Shown: positions 55,747 to 64,000 of the stretch, piece after piece | How the letters are laid out: every line of letters starts with the position of its first letter | Position numbering within the stretch: the first letter of the stretch is position 1 | NCBI GenBank assembly: GCA_019309545.1 | Contig: JAFDGA010000012.1 | Location: 99,477-163,476 of the forward strand | DNA length: 64,000 bases | Source of the DNA: Deltaproteobacteria bacterium | GTDB lineage: Bacteria; Desulfobacterota; Desulfobaccia; Desulfobaccales; Desulfobaccaceae | Reading direction: 5' to 3' | Made by a program: the position numbers and the translations under genes | Notes under the pieces: generated by a model | The model's input: only the letters and a program-made list of their open reading frames with translations | Databases searched by the model: none | What the model was told of the DNA's origin: nothing

Positions 55747-57060
55747 GTGAGAATTTTGTTGGTGCAACCGACCACATTTTATCCCAATAAACGTATTTTG
55801 CGTAGTAAAACCAGATGGCTCCTAGGGTTGACCATTCCCTATCTGGCCGGTTTAACCCCTCGTCATATTCAGGTCGAAGTAGTTGATGATCGTCTCCGCC
55901 CCATTCCCTATGATCGTCATTATGATCTGGTCGGAATCACCGCCACCTGTGCGACCGCGGAGCGGGGCTTTCAGATTTCCCAGGAATTTCGCTGCCGAGG
56001 AGTGCCAGTGGTGATGGGCGGCTTCCACGTCTCCCTGCACCCTGAGGAGACCATGGAACACTGCGACGCGGTCGTGGTGGGGGAAGCTGAAGCAGTCTGG
56101 GAGCAGGTACTCGAAGACGCCCGCCGCGGTTGTCTTAAGCGGCGTTATCAGGCAGAAGGTTTCCATGATATGGTCGGTTTACCACGGCCCCGGCTGGAGT
56201 TATTCGACTTTCGGCGCTATCGGGTGAAGATTGCGCCCACCCAGACTTCACGGGGATGTCCCTACCATTGCAGCTTCTGCGAGGTGCCCATAGTTTACGG
56301 GCATACCTATCGCCGCCGGCCGATTGGGGAAGTTCTGGAAGAAATCAAGGCCATTGTGCGTATCACTGGATTAAAGAAGATCTATTTTATCGACGACAAT
56401 CTCACCGGCCATCGGGATTATGCCAAAGAATTGTTCCGGGGGATAATCCCTTTAAATATCCGCTGGAGCTGTTTATGGACGATCAACACCTCCCGGGATG
56501 AGGAGCTGCTTGATCTGGCTAAGAAATCTGGATGTTACCATGTCAACATCGGCATTGAAAATGTCTGTCCGGAAAGCATTGCCTCGATTGAAAAGGTCCA
56601 GAATCCGGTGGCGGACTACGAATGGATGCTGAAACGACTGCAGGAAAGGGGGATCTTTTATTCCTTGAATTTCATGTTTGGTCTGGATGGCGACCAGATG
56701 GGCTTATTCAATGAAACCCTGGACTTCCTGGAGCGTATCAAAGCCCCCATGGCCTTTTTCAATTCGGTGACCCCGCGCCGCGGGACCCCGATGTGGGATC
56801 AACTCAATCAGGAAGGCCGGATTCATAATCCTGAGGCCGAAAAGTATTTGGGCATGATCTGCAACTTTTATCCCAAACATATGACCCCAGAAGAATGCGA
56901 AGCCGGGGTCTGGCGCTGCTTTCAGAAGTTCTACTCGTTCCCCTCTATCTGGCGGCGTTTGCTCAGGCCTCCCAATTCCTATATTTTTCAGGGATTGCCC
57001 AGTAATCTATACTTTCATTGGGCCGTCAATCGGCGCATCGATCCGGTGGATTTTTATTGA
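55747..57060 (+). CDS. B12-binding-domain radical SAM protein
   Basis: 437 aa. The N-terminal cobalamin-binding-like Rossmann domain (1-130) contains ILLVQPTTFYPN, VVMGGFHVSLHPEE and VGEAE. The radical SAM domain has the cluster motif C-x3-C-x2-C in RGCPYHCSFCEVP (about 169-181), with YFIDDNLTG. The C-terminal part resembles DUF4070. The DxHxxG cobalamin His motif is not evident, as in many members. GTG start with AGGAGG about 8 bases upstream. Relatives methylate or rearrange unactivated carbons in hopanoid, lipid and natural-product pathways; the substrate is unknown. Confidence 0.87.
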   Translation: MRILLVQPTTFYPNKRILRSKTRWLLGLTIPYLAGLTPRHIQVEVVDDRLRPIPYDRHYDLVGITATCATAERGFQISQEFRCRGVPVVMGGFHVSLHPEETMEHCDAVVVGEAEAVWEQVLEDARRGCLKRRYQAEGFHDMVGLPRPRLELFDFRRYRVKIAPTQTSRGCPYHCSFCEVPIVYGHTYRRRPIGEVLEEIKAIVRITGLKKIYFIDDNLTGHRDYAKELFRGIIPLNIRWSCLWTINTSRDEELLDLAKKSGCYHVNIGIENVCPESIASIEKVQNPVADYEWMLKRLQERGIFYSLNFMFGLDGDQMGLFNETLDFLERIKAPMAFFNSVTPRRGTPMWDQLNQEGRIHNPEAEKYLGMICNFYPKHMTPEECEAGVWRCFQKFYSFPSIWRRLLRPPNSYIFQGLPSNLYFHWAVNRRIDPVDFY

Positions 57061-57704
57061 GGTCTGAGAAACTCAAAGGCAGCCTGGAGGCCATCCAGGA
57101 CAAATTGCACGGCCAGCGCCGCCAGGATCAGGCCCATGAGCCGGGTCACCAGACGCATGCCGGATTCCTTGAGGACTTCGGCCAGCCGGGTAGCAAAGCA
57201 GAAGGCCAGGTAAGCAAAGAGCAATATTAGGGCCAAAGACACGAACAGAGCAGCAATCTCCAAGGGCTGGGAGACCCGACTACTAAGTACCAAGACGGTG
57301 GAGATCGCCCCCGGCCCGCTTAACAAGGGCACCGCCAGCGGCACCAAAGAAATATCACGGTAATCGCGGGCATCCAGGCTGCCTGAGGTATAATGACGGG
57401 TAACCGGGCTGCGCCCCTCCAGCATCTCAAAGGCGATCCGGAAAAGGATCAGCCCCCCGGTAATCTGGAAGGCGGCAATGGTAATACCGAAGTAATCTAG
57501 TAAAGCACGACCCAGAAACAGGAATCCGGTCAGGATGAGGAAGGCGGTCAAGCAAGCCCGGAAGGCCAGCCGTCGGCGGGTAGGGGGAGGGTAATTGGCC
57601 GACAATGCCAGGAAAGGAAAAATATTTCCCAAGGGGTCGATAATGATGAACAGGGAGACTAAGGCGGTAATGAAAAAGCTCCCAGTACTTTCCCAAAGCT
57701 CCAA
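57054..57704 (-). CDS. MarC-family integral membrane protein
   Basis: 216 aa with six hydrophobic helices. Family hallmarks are the early LFIIIDPLGNIFPFLAL (about 18-34) and the mid-protein PLAVPLLSGPGAISTVLVLSS. MarC proteins are multi-TM proteins of unknown activity, sometimes annotated as amino acid exporters; E. coli MarC does not confer antibiotic resistance. Its 3' end overlaps that of the radical SAM gene by 7 bases, tail to tail. It is divergent from the homocysteine synthase gene with 58 bases between. Confidence 0.9.
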   Translation of the reverse strand: MELWESTGSFFITALVSLFIIIDPLGNIFPFLALSANYPPPTRRRLAFRACLTAFLILTGFLFLGRALLDYFGITIAAFQITGGLILFRIAFEMLEGRSPVTRHYTSGSLDARDYRDISLVPLAVPLLSGPGAISTVLVLSSRVSQPLEIAALFVSLALILLFAYLAFCFATRLAEVLKESGMRLVTRLMGLILAALAVQFVLDGLQAAFEFLRPQ

Positions 57705-57762
57705 GACCCTTATCCTAAATCAGGTGCCAACTTAGTTAGATTTCTTCTTTTAAGGATAATTT

Positions 57763-58932
57763 ATGGCAAAATATCAAGTCAATAAAACCTACCAGGAGAT
57801 TAACGAGAAGATTAGAAAAGGTCAAGCCATAGTAGTCACCGCTGATGAGATTATTGACTTGGTGCGCGAGAAAGGAGAAGTCGAGGCAGCCCGCACCGTG
57901 GATGTAGTTACTACCGGGACCTTTTCACCCATGTGTTCTTCTGGGGCGTTTATCAATTTCGGCCAGAGCCAGCCGCCGATCCGGGCCTCCAAAGTGTGGT
58001 TCAACGGGGTCCCGGCCTATGGCGGCCTGGCCGCGGTAGATGTCTTTTTGGGAGCAACTGAGCCGGCCCTGGATGATCCGCTCAACAAGGTCTACCCAGG
58101 GGAGTTTAAATATGGCGGCGGCCATGTCATTGAGGAGCTGGTGGATGGCAAAAGTGTGCACCTGGTGGCCGAAGGCTATGGGACCGATTGTTACCCCAAT
58201 AAGAGAGTGGAGCGAGAGCTGACCCTGGCCCGAACCGTCAACGCGGTGCTATGTAACCCCCGAAATGCTTATCAGAATTACAACTGCGCTATAAATCTCT
58301 CCAACCACATCATTTACACCTATATGGGACCGCTGCGACCCCGGGCCGGCAATGCCAATTACTGCACCGCCGGTCAACTCAGTCCCTTACTCAATGACCC
58401 CTTTTATCGCACCATTGGCATTGGCACCCGCATCTTTCTGGGAGGAGGCGTGGGCTATGTCTGTTGGCCTGGTACTCAACACAATCCGGCCGTGCCCCGG
58501 GGGGAAAACGGCGTGCCCCTAAGGCCGGCCGGCACTCTGATGGTCATCGGTGATTTAAAACAGATGAATTCCCGCTATCTGGTGGGAGTTAGCATCTTAG
58601 GCTATGGCTGTTCACTGGCAGTCGGGCTGGGGGTGCCGATTCCCTTGTTGAATGAGGAAATTGCCCATTACTGCGCGGTATCGGACGAGGAAATCTTTGC
58701 TCCGGTGATCGATTATAGCGAGGATTATCCTCAGGGTACGGGCCGTATTTTGGGTCAGGTGAGTTATGCCCAGTTGAAAAGTGGAATTGTTACGGTGGCT
58801 GGCCAGGAAGTGCAGACCGTGCCTTTATCCAGCCTAGTCCGGGCCCGGGAGATTGCCCTGACCTTGAAGGAGTGGATTATGACCGGGCGCTTCCAGTTGG
58901 GTGAACCGGTAGAGTTATTGCCCTCATCCTGA
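57763..58932 (+). CDS. Homocysteine biosynthesis protein (DUF39 / COG1900 family)
   Basis: 389 aa. The family is implicated in methanogens and Desulfovibrio in sulfide-dependent homocysteine formation from aspartate semialdehyde, bypassing activated homoserine. Conserved segments are VDVVTTGTFSPMCSSGAFINFG (Cys near residue 52), YGTDCYPNKRVERELTL and LCNPRNAYQNYNCAINLS (Cys), with GGGVGYVCWPGTQHNP. It lacks the C-terminal CBS pair of the archaeal MA1821 type. AAGGA 8 bases upstream. The partner ferredoxin-like (NIL) and COG2122 genes are not adjacent; larE is translationally coupled instead (ATGA overlap). Confidence 0.88.
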   Translation: MAKYQVNKTYQEINEKIRKGQAIVVTADEIIDLVREKGEVEAARTVDVVTTGTFSPMCSSGAFINFGQSQPPIRASKVWFNGVPAYGGLAAVDVFLGATEPALDDPLNKVYPGEFKYGGGHVIEELVDGKSVHLVAEGYGTDCYPNKRVERELTLARTVNAVLCNPRNAYQNYNCAINLSNHIIYTYMGPLRPRAGNANYCTAGQLSPLLNDPFYRTIGIGTRIFLGGGVGYVCWPGTQHNPAVPRGENGVPLRPAGTLMVIGDLKQMNSRYLVGVSILGYGCSLAVGLGVPIPLLNEEIAHYCAVSDEEIFAPVIDYSEDYPQGTGRILGQVSYAQLKSGIVTVAGQEVQTVPLSSLVRAREIALTLKEWIMTGRFQLGEPVELLPSS

Positions 58933-59744
58933 TGCCTTCTCTCGTCCCCGAATTAGCCGACCGGCTGACCCGACTCCAAAACTTAATTAGCACCTGGCGA
59001 AAAGGAGTGCTTCTGTTCTCCGGCGGCGTCGACTCCGGGCTGCTGCTCAAAGTGGCGCATGATATTATGGGTGAGGGTTTGGCAGCATTGACCCTGTACG
59101 GTCCCCATAATCTCCCCCAGGAACGGGTCGAGGCCCGGCAATTGGCCCGCAACCTGGGAGTCACCCAGTTCGAGCTGGAGTTTGATCCTTTAAGCCTTCC
59201 TGATTTTCGCCAGAATACCCCGCAACGTTGCTATGCCTGCAAAACCGCGATCTATCACCTGGCGCTAAAGGTGCTGGCCCAGTGGGGCGGAGAGGTGCTG
59301 TTCGATGGCGCCAATCGGGATGATTTAGAAGACTACCGCCCAGGACATCAGGCGGCCCGGGAACTGGGAGTCAGAAGTCCCCTGCAGGAAATGTGCCTTA
59401 CTAAAGCCGAAATCCGTAGCTTGAGTCAGGAAATGGGCTTGCAGGGATGGGATAAGCCAGCCCAGAGCTGCCTGGCCACCCGCTTCCCGCCTTACACCCA
59501 GCTGACGCGCACCGATCTGGAGAAGGTTGCCACCGCGGAGCAATTTCTGCTTAACCAAGGTCTGGCCCCGGTGCGGTGGCGTGTGCACGGCTCCTTGGTG
59601 CGCCTGGAATTGCCTACTGAGAACTGGGCCCGCTTGCTGTCAGCGGAACTACGCGCCACGCTGATGATGCTTACTAAACGCCTGGGCTGGCGTTATCTGA
59701 CTCTGGATTTAAAGGGCTATCAAACCGGCAGCATGAATCCGTAG
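58932..59744 (+). CDS. larE: LarE-like ATP-dependent sulfur transferase
   Basis: 270 aa. LarE adds sulfur to pyridinium dicarboxylate in synthesis of the nickel-pincer cofactor of lactate racemase. PP-loop SGGVDS (30-35). It has C100-x2-C103 (QRCYACK) and C181 (QSCLATR). The three-cysteine set matches LarE proteins reported to carry a [4Fe-4S] cluster for catalytic sulfur transfer, rather than the single sacrificial Cys of Lactobacillus. Its start overlaps the DUF39 stop. larA, larB and larC are absent nearby, so it may serve another sulfur insertion, perhaps with the DUF39 enzyme. Confidence 0.82.
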   Translation: MPSLVPELADRLTRLQNLISTWRKGVLLFSGGVDSGLLLKVAHDIMGEGLAALTLYGPHNLPQERVEARQLARNLGVTQFELEFDPLSLPDFRQNTPQRCYACKTAIYHLALKVLAQWGGEVLFDGANRDDLEDYRPGHQAARELGVRSPLQEMCLTKAEIRSLSQEMGLQGWDKPAQSCLATRFPPYTQLTRTDLEKVATAEQFLLNQGLAPVRWRVHGSLVRLELPTENWARLLSAELRATLMMLTKRLGWRYLTLDLKGYQTGSMNP

Positions 59745-59785
59745 TTATCTGCCAGAGATTGCTGGCGAGGTAAGGGTATAACGGC

Positions 59786-61261
59786 TCAGTCATCCTTATC
59801 CAGAATTTGTTGGTAGATTTTCCTGGAGATAAAAAGTTCGACCAAATCTTTGTCCAGGGCTCCTTTGTGGGCTTCGGCCCTCAAAATCTCACAGGCCTGA
59901 TCCGCCGTACAGGCAGCCCGATAAGGTCGATCAGTAGCAGTCAAGGCATCAAAAATATCCGTTACCGCCAAAATCCGGGCCTGTAAAGGAAGATCTGGAG
60001 CAGTCAGGTGAAAGGGATACCCGGAGCCATCCAATCGCTCGTGATGGGCGGCAGCATAGCGGGGCACTTGGGCCAGATGTTTACTAAAAGGAATTTTCTG
60101 TAAAATATTAATAGTGTGGAGAACATGGCTCTGGATCTCGGCATATTCCTGGGGCGTCAGGTTACCCCGTAAAATCAGCAGGTCGGAGAGTTCCGCTTCC
60201 GTAAGCAAAGGTTGAGTCGTTCCCGAAGGCAGACGGACTAGCTGCCGAGCCAGGCCATGTAATCGCTCCGGGGCCTCGGCGGGCAGGTAGTTTAATTGAT
60301 TCAGCTGCTCGAGGAAACGATAATCAGCTTCGAGGGATTGTTGCTGCTCAGGGGTAATGGCCTGGAACTGAGCCAGGTAAAACCGCCAGCGGATTGCATT
60401 CATAGTCTCGAGGGCCAGCTTCTGGTTTTTGTCCAGGACACAATCCCGAACTCCGATTTTTCCGATATCATGCAGCCAGGCACTGAAGCGTAACTCCTCC
60501 AACTCCGGCTCGCTGAAATTCACCTCGGCAAAGGGGCCCTGCGCAGCCTCGTTGATGGCCTGGGCCAGCGCCAGGGAATAGGCCGCCACCCGGCGGGAAT
60601 GTCCAGCAGTATGGGGGCTGCGAGCATCGATGGCCGAAACCGAATAGATCATCAATGCTTCAAACAGACCCTTGATAGTTTGGATGAGACGGGCGTTATT
60701 AATGGCCACCGCCGCCTGTGAAGCCAGTGAGCGGACAATATCATCGTAGCGGGGATCAAAGGGGATCACCTCCCCCTGATCATTCAAGGCATTGATCAGT
60801 TCCAGCACCCCCAATACCTCCCCCAAATGATCCTTAAGGGGCACGACCAGAAGAGAGCAGGTCTGATATTCAAAACGGATGTCATAGGAGGCATTAAAGT
60901 GATAAGGGAACTCCGGTGGAAGTTGACGGACATCGGGAATATTAAGAATAGTGCCGGTAAGAGCGGCATAACCGGCAATGCTCCCCTCATTGATAGGGAT
61001 TCGGTAGGGCTTAAAAAGCTGGCAATCGCAACCCCGAAGGCGAGCCAGAGTATCATTCTGGGCGACTGCGAAATGGAGCGCATCTTCCTCCCGCAAGTAG
61101 AGACTGCCTCCATCGGCCTGGGTCCAGCGGCGCAGTTCGGAGACAATCTTTTCTAATAACCTGGTAAGATCGGTTTCACTGCTGAGGGCGATCCCGATAT
61201 CAATTAAATTCTGAATATGGATACCTGAATCCAGACAGTCTTTTCCGCTGCGGACCGTCAT
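59786..61261 (-). CDS. GAF and HD-GYP domain c-di-GMP phosphodiesterase-like protein
   Basis: 491 aa. An N-terminal GAF sensor (about 28-195) contains GGSLYLREEDALHFAVAQND and GVLELINALND. The HD-GYP domain starts with HSRRVAAYSLALAQ (His221), has HDIGKIG (264-270), HHERLDGSGYP (406-416) and VTDIFDALTATDRPYR. Metal and GYP motifs are intact, so it probably hydrolyses c-di-GMP to GMP. About 90 residues (roughly 279-366) are inserted between the HD motif and the LTPQEYAEIQSHV helix. Soluble, no membrane segment. Confidence 0.88.
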   Translation of the reverse strand: MTVRSGKDCLDSGIHIQNLIDIGIALSSETDLTRLLEKIVSELRRWTQADGGSLYLREEDALHFAVAQNDTLARLRGCDCQLFKPYRIPINEGSIAGYAALTGTILNIPDVRQLPPEFPYHFNASYDIRFEYQTCSLLVVPLKDHLGEVLGVLELINALNDQGEVIPFDPRYDDIVRSLASQAAVAINNARLIQTIKGLFEALMIYSVSAIDARSPHTAGHSRRVAAYSLALAQAINEAAQGPFAEVNFSEPELEELRFSAWLHDIGKIGVRDCVLDKNQKLALETMNAIRWRFYLAQFQAITPEQQQSLEADYRFLEQLNQLNYLPAEAPERLHGLARQLVRLPSGTTQPLLTEAELSDLLILRGNLTPQEYAEIQSHVLHTINILQKIPFSKHLAQVPRYAAAHHERLDGSGYPFHLTAPDLPLQARILAVTDIFDALTATDRPYRAACTADQACEILRAEAHKGALDKDLVELFISRKIYQQILDKDD

Positions 61262-61617
61262 CCCGACCTGTCTCCCACCCGGGCCTTCGATTTATTTAAT
61301 GAATATATTATATTTAATATTTATCTTTTTTGGGAAAATTCTTTTTGACCAACGCCCCGGCTATCCTTTAGGGGGTGGAAAGGAGCTTGCGGGGAGGCCT
61401 GCGATCCCCCTAACCTCCCCGCAAAAATCTTTTATAGTTAAATCTCAGATCTGATTTTTATAATTGATCTGACATTCCCTTCTCCCTTAATGAGGCATTG
61501 CACCCTCAAGGGCTTGATAAATCAAGCCCCTACAAAAATATCCCTTTGCTTGCGACTTATTATTAAATTCTTGGTATGATATGTCTGGAGATCGGATCTG
61601 GAGAGTTACCCCTATTG
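61262..61617. repeat. Intergenic region with GC-rich element
   Basis: 356 bases between the divergent HD-GYP and PP-loop genes. 61364-61425 contains TTTAGGGGGTGGAAAGGAGC followed by a CCTGCGATCCCCC block, similar to the elements at 20.94 and 54.17 kb. The rest is AT-rich with no gene. An ATG at 61576 is in frame with the PP-loop gene, but its ribosome site is poor. Confidence 0.45.
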
Positions 61618-62601
61618 ATGAAGCATATTACCGCACTCGGACTGTTTTCCGGCGGTCTGGACAGCATGTTGGCAGTGTCTCTGCTGCGGCACCAGGGGAT
61701 CGCGGTTACCGGACTGGTCTGGACCACCCCCTTTTTCGGGGCTGAGCGGGCCTTGGAGTCGGCAGCCCAGCTAGACCTGCCGCTTAAAGTCGAGGACCTG
61801 ACCGAAAAGTTTCTCCCCTTGCTGCGCCAGCCGCCCCATGGCTTTGGCCGGGAGCTCAATCCCTGCATCGACTGTCATATCCTGATGCTGCGCGAAGGCG
61901 GGAAGATTATGACCGCGGCCGGATATGATTTTTTATTTACTGGCGAGGTCCTGGGGCAGCGGCCTTTCAGCCAGCATAAGGGGGCGCTCAATCTCGTTGC
62001 CCGGGAGTCCGGCTACGCGGATGTGCTGCTGCGGCCGTTATGTGCCCGGCTGTTGAAACCGACTCGGCCCGAATTAGAGGGTCTGGTGGACCGGAACCAG
62101 CTTTTGAATCTCAGCGGCCGTGGCCGCAAACGGCAGATGGCCCTGGCCGCCCAATATGGCATCACCAACTATCCCTCTCCGGCCGGGGGGTGTTTGTTGA
62201 CTAACGCCGGTTTTGCAGCCCGGCTCCGGGACCTGCTTCAGCACCAGCCACAGATCAGCCGTCGCGATCTGGAGCTTCTCAAGTGGGGACGGCATTTCCG
62301 CTTAAGTCCCTCGACCAAGCTAGTCGTAGGCCGCCATCAACGCGATAATGAGGCTATCGCCGCCCTTAGCCAGGCCACTGACCTCTGTCTCCGGGTCAGC
62401 AATTTCCCTGGCCCTTTAGCCTTAATTCCTAATGCTAATTCTGAGGCCTCGGTGCTAAAGGCTGCGGCCATCTGCACCAGCTACAGCGATGCCCCGGAGG
62501 AAAAGCCAATTCCGGTGATTGTGGAGGGGCCGAATGGCCGGGAGGTGGTTATGACCCGGCGCCAGCCTAAGCAGGTTTTCCACGAACTGTTGATTCACTG
62601 A
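61618..62601 (+). CDS. PP-loop tRNA-thiolase-like protein with C-terminal NFACT-R-like domain
   Basis: 327 aa. PP-loop SGGLDS (11-16), C83-x2-C86 in NPCIDCHILM and C192 in SPAGGCLLT, the MnmA/ThiI-like layout with a three-cysteine set. Residues about 220-320 (STKLVVGRHQRDNEAI, LCLRVSNFPGPLALIPN, ICTSYSDAPEEKPIPV) resemble the RNA-binding NFACT-R (DUF814) domain of the RqcH/Tae2 group. A thio-modification of tRNA or another RNA is the natural inference; the target base is unknown. The ATG at 61618 is chosen (GGAGAG 12 bases upstream); 61576 is possible. Confidence 0.8.
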   Translation: MKHITALGLFSGGLDSMLAVSLLRHQGIAVTGLVWTTPFFGAERALESAAQLDLPLKVEDLTEKFLPLLRQPPHGFGRELNPCIDCHILMLREGGKIMTAAGYDFLFTGEVLGQRPFSQHKGALNLVARESGYADVLLRPLCARLLKPTRPELEGLVDRNQLLNLSGRGRKRQMALAAQYGITNYPSPAGGCLLTNAGFAARLRDLLQHQPQISRRDLELLKWGRHFRLSPSTKLVVGRHQRDNEAIAALSQATDLCLRVSNFPGPLALIPNANSEASVLKAAAICTSYSDAPEEKPIPVIVEGPNGREVVMTRRQPKQVFHELLIH

Positions 62602-62612
62602 GTTCGGGGGAA

Positions 62613-64000
62613 TTAGGCTGCCGTGGTTAAAGCATGGATCAGGCGGGGGATTAGATTATCAAAACTGCCGTTGGACATCACCAGGATAATATCCCCAGAC
62701 GTAGCTTCGGTTAGCAGCCCTTCCAGCAAGCTATCGGTGTCCAGAAAATAGCGGGCCCGCTGACCCTGAGCCTCCAGCTCCGCGGCCAGTTGAACCGAGG
62801 AAAATTGGTCGTCTTCGGGAACTTTCCATAGATCCGGCGGTTCACGCACCAGAAGCAGGTCAGCCTCCTTAAAGGCCTGGACATAATCCTGCTGGAAGAT
62901 CCGGCGGCGGCTGGTATTAGTCCGGGGTTCAAAGGCGGCGACCAGGCGGCGGCCCGGAAAACGGCCCCGGGCCGCTCTTAAGGTCTCCGCCACCGCGGTG
63001 GGATGGTGGGCAAAGTCATCCACCACGGTAATGCCGCCAAACTCGCCGATCACTTCCAGGCGGCGTTTGACCCCGGCAAAGTCCGGCAGGGCCGCTTTGA
63101 GCATCTGCCGGTCGATTCCCAGCGAGCTCAGGCTGGCCAGCACCGCCAGAACATTGAGGACATTATGGCGGCCCGCCAAAGGGGCATAGAATCGCTCCCA
63201 AAATTTCCCCTGCCGATAAACCCTAAAGCGCATCCCGGCCCCAAACGGCTCCAGGTCCCGGGCCTGCCAGGCAGCATTAGAATTCAGACCATAGAACCAG
63301 ACGGGAACAGGGCTGTGTCCACTCACCGATCGGACCAAAGGAGCATCGCCCCAGGCCACCAACTCACTGGTCGTGGGCATCTGGGTCACAAAGGTCTCAA
63401 AGGCCTGGGTCACCTGCCCTAGATCAGCATAAATATCCGCATGATCGAACTCTATCGAGGTGAGGATAGCCAACCGGGGCTGAAAAAGCAAAAATTTGGG
63501 GCGTTTATCAAAAAAGGCGGTGTCGTATTCATCGCCTTCCAGCACCACGAACGGCCCTTGCCCGACCCGGTAATTGGACTGAAAATTCTTGACGATGCCG
63601 CCGATCATAAAGCCCGGGTCGCGCCCGGCCGCGTCCAGCAGCCAGGCCAACAGCGAGGCAGTGGTGGTCTTGCCATGGGTGCCGCTGACCACCAGGGCCT
63701 GGCGATCGCGCACCAGAAACCGGTTCAGGGCCTCCGGCATCGACAGGCGGGGGATGCCCTGGGCCAGCACCGCCTGGGCCTCGGGATTTTCGGCCCGGAT
63801 GACGTTGCCGATCACTGCCAGGTCCGGCCGCGGGCTGAGATTTTCTGGGCGATAGCCGCCCAGCACCGGAATCTGCAAATTCTCCAGAAAGGTGCTCATC
63901 GGCGGATAAGGATGCTCATCGGAGCCGCTGACCCGGTATCCCTGTTCCTTGAGGATCCCGGCCAGGGCCGCCATCCCGGTGCCGCAGATGCCGAGCAGAT
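62613..64000 (-). CDS. mpl: UDP-N-acetylmuramate:L-alanyl-gamma-D-glutamyl-meso-diaminopimelate ligase Mpl (N-terminus cut by window end)
   Basis: Peptidoglycan recycling ligase that joins released murein tripeptide to UDP-MurNAc. The frame stays open to the window end (LLGICGTGMAALAG continues the Rossmann motif upstream of the first visible ATG at 63974), so only the first few residues are missing. Motifs are SGSDEHPYPPMSTFLENLQI (Mpl rather than MurC), the ATP loop VVSGTHGKTTTASLLAW, EFDHADIYADL, and the C-terminal VDDFAHHPTAVAETLRAARG. Implies meso-DAP peptidoglycan. It is convergent with the PP-loop gene, 11 bases apart. Confidence 0.94.
   Translation of the reverse strand, partial: LLGICGTGMAALAGILKEQGYRVSGSDEHPYPPMSTFLENLQIPVLGGYRPENLSPRPDLAVIGNVIRAENPEAQAVLAQGIPRLSMPEALNRFLVRDRQALVVSGTHGKTTTASLLAWLLDAAGRDPGFMIGGIVKNFQSNYRVGQGPFVVLEGDEYDTAFFDKRPKFLLFQPRLAILTSIEFDHADIYADLGQVTQAFETFVTQMPTTSELVAWGDAPLVRSVSGHSPVPVWFYGLNSNAAWQARDLEPFGAGMRFRVYRQGKFWERFYAPLAGRHNVLNVLAVLASLSSLGIDRQMLKAALPDFAGVKRRLEVIGEFGGITVVDDFAHHPTAVAETLRAARGRFPGRRLVAAFEPRTNTSRRRIFQQDYVQAFKEADLLLVREPPDLWKVPEDDQFSSVQLAAELEAQGQRARYFLDTDSLLEGLLTEATSGDIILVMSNGSFDNLIPRLIHALTTAA

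Overview
The window reads as core chromosome of a Gram-negative, probably anaerobic, sulfur-metabolising bacterium. Outer-membrane genes are present (LpxC, MlaEFD, lipoproteins), as is an Mpl-type peptidoglycan recycling ligase. Other pointers are a DUF39-type homocysteine synthase, PP-loop thiolation enzymes with CxxC...C cysteine sets, siroheme and heme genes, LUD-type iron-sulfur proteins, and an ATP synthase operon with paired b'/b subunits but no a or c genes. Together these fit Desulfobacterota (former Deltaproteobacteria), perhaps a Desulfobacca-like sulfate reducer. That assignment is inference, because no rRNA lies in the window.

Left part (1-25 kb): the 3' end of lpxC; tRNA thiolation and methylthiolation (mnmA-mtaB); a PilZ protein divergent from an orphan parA with an overlapping small basic partner gene; a metallo-beta-lactamase/double rhodanese; an exported SagB-like nitroreductase; a lipoprotein built of about 20 W-P-L-type repeats; a small phosphatase and the mlaE-mlaF-mlaD lipid transport genes; an ElyC-like protein; the tetrapyrrole cluster (precorrin-2 dehydrogenase, CcsA-like, hemA); mnmG, rpe, pcm, panE, phoU; and a divergent dnaA-like gene followed by about 1.4 kb of AT-rich, largely non-coding DNA.

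Middle (25-42 kb): the translation operon thrS-infC-rpmI-rplT-pheS, with a structured terminator-bearing leader and a non-AUG (AUC) infC start; a 0.86 kb stretch with a probable gene remnant; a lutB-lutC-M24 peptidase operon without lutA; an aldehyde dehydrogenase; a methylthioadenosine/SAH deaminase; three small unknown genes; tadA; two tRNA-Ser genes (CGA and GGA anticodons); and dnaX-ybaB-recR with rodA.

Right part (42-64 kb): the F1 ATPase operon (atpF'-F-H-A-G-D-C) ending in a strong terminator; glmU and glmS for UDP-GlcNAc synthesis; an HTH/Zn-ribbon regulator; a second panE; a cupin; a SAM methyltransferase; a B12-binding radical SAM protein; MarC; the DUF39-larE sulfur operon; a GAF/HD-GYP protein with an unusual insertion; a PP-loop protein fused to an NFACT-R-like domain; and mpl, cut by the window end.

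No insertion sequence, CRISPR array or prophage was seen. Intergenic regions carry dispersed repeats: an AT-rich repeat of about 30-35 nt in at least three copies (near 5.2, 10.9 and 54.2 kb) and GC-rich palindromic blocks (near 5.3, 10.9, 20.9, 38.7, 54.2 and 61.4 kb). The features most worth following up are the ParA/partner pair, the W-P-L repeat lipoprotein, the divergent DnaA, the PP-loop/NFACT-R fusion and the DUF39-LarE pair.
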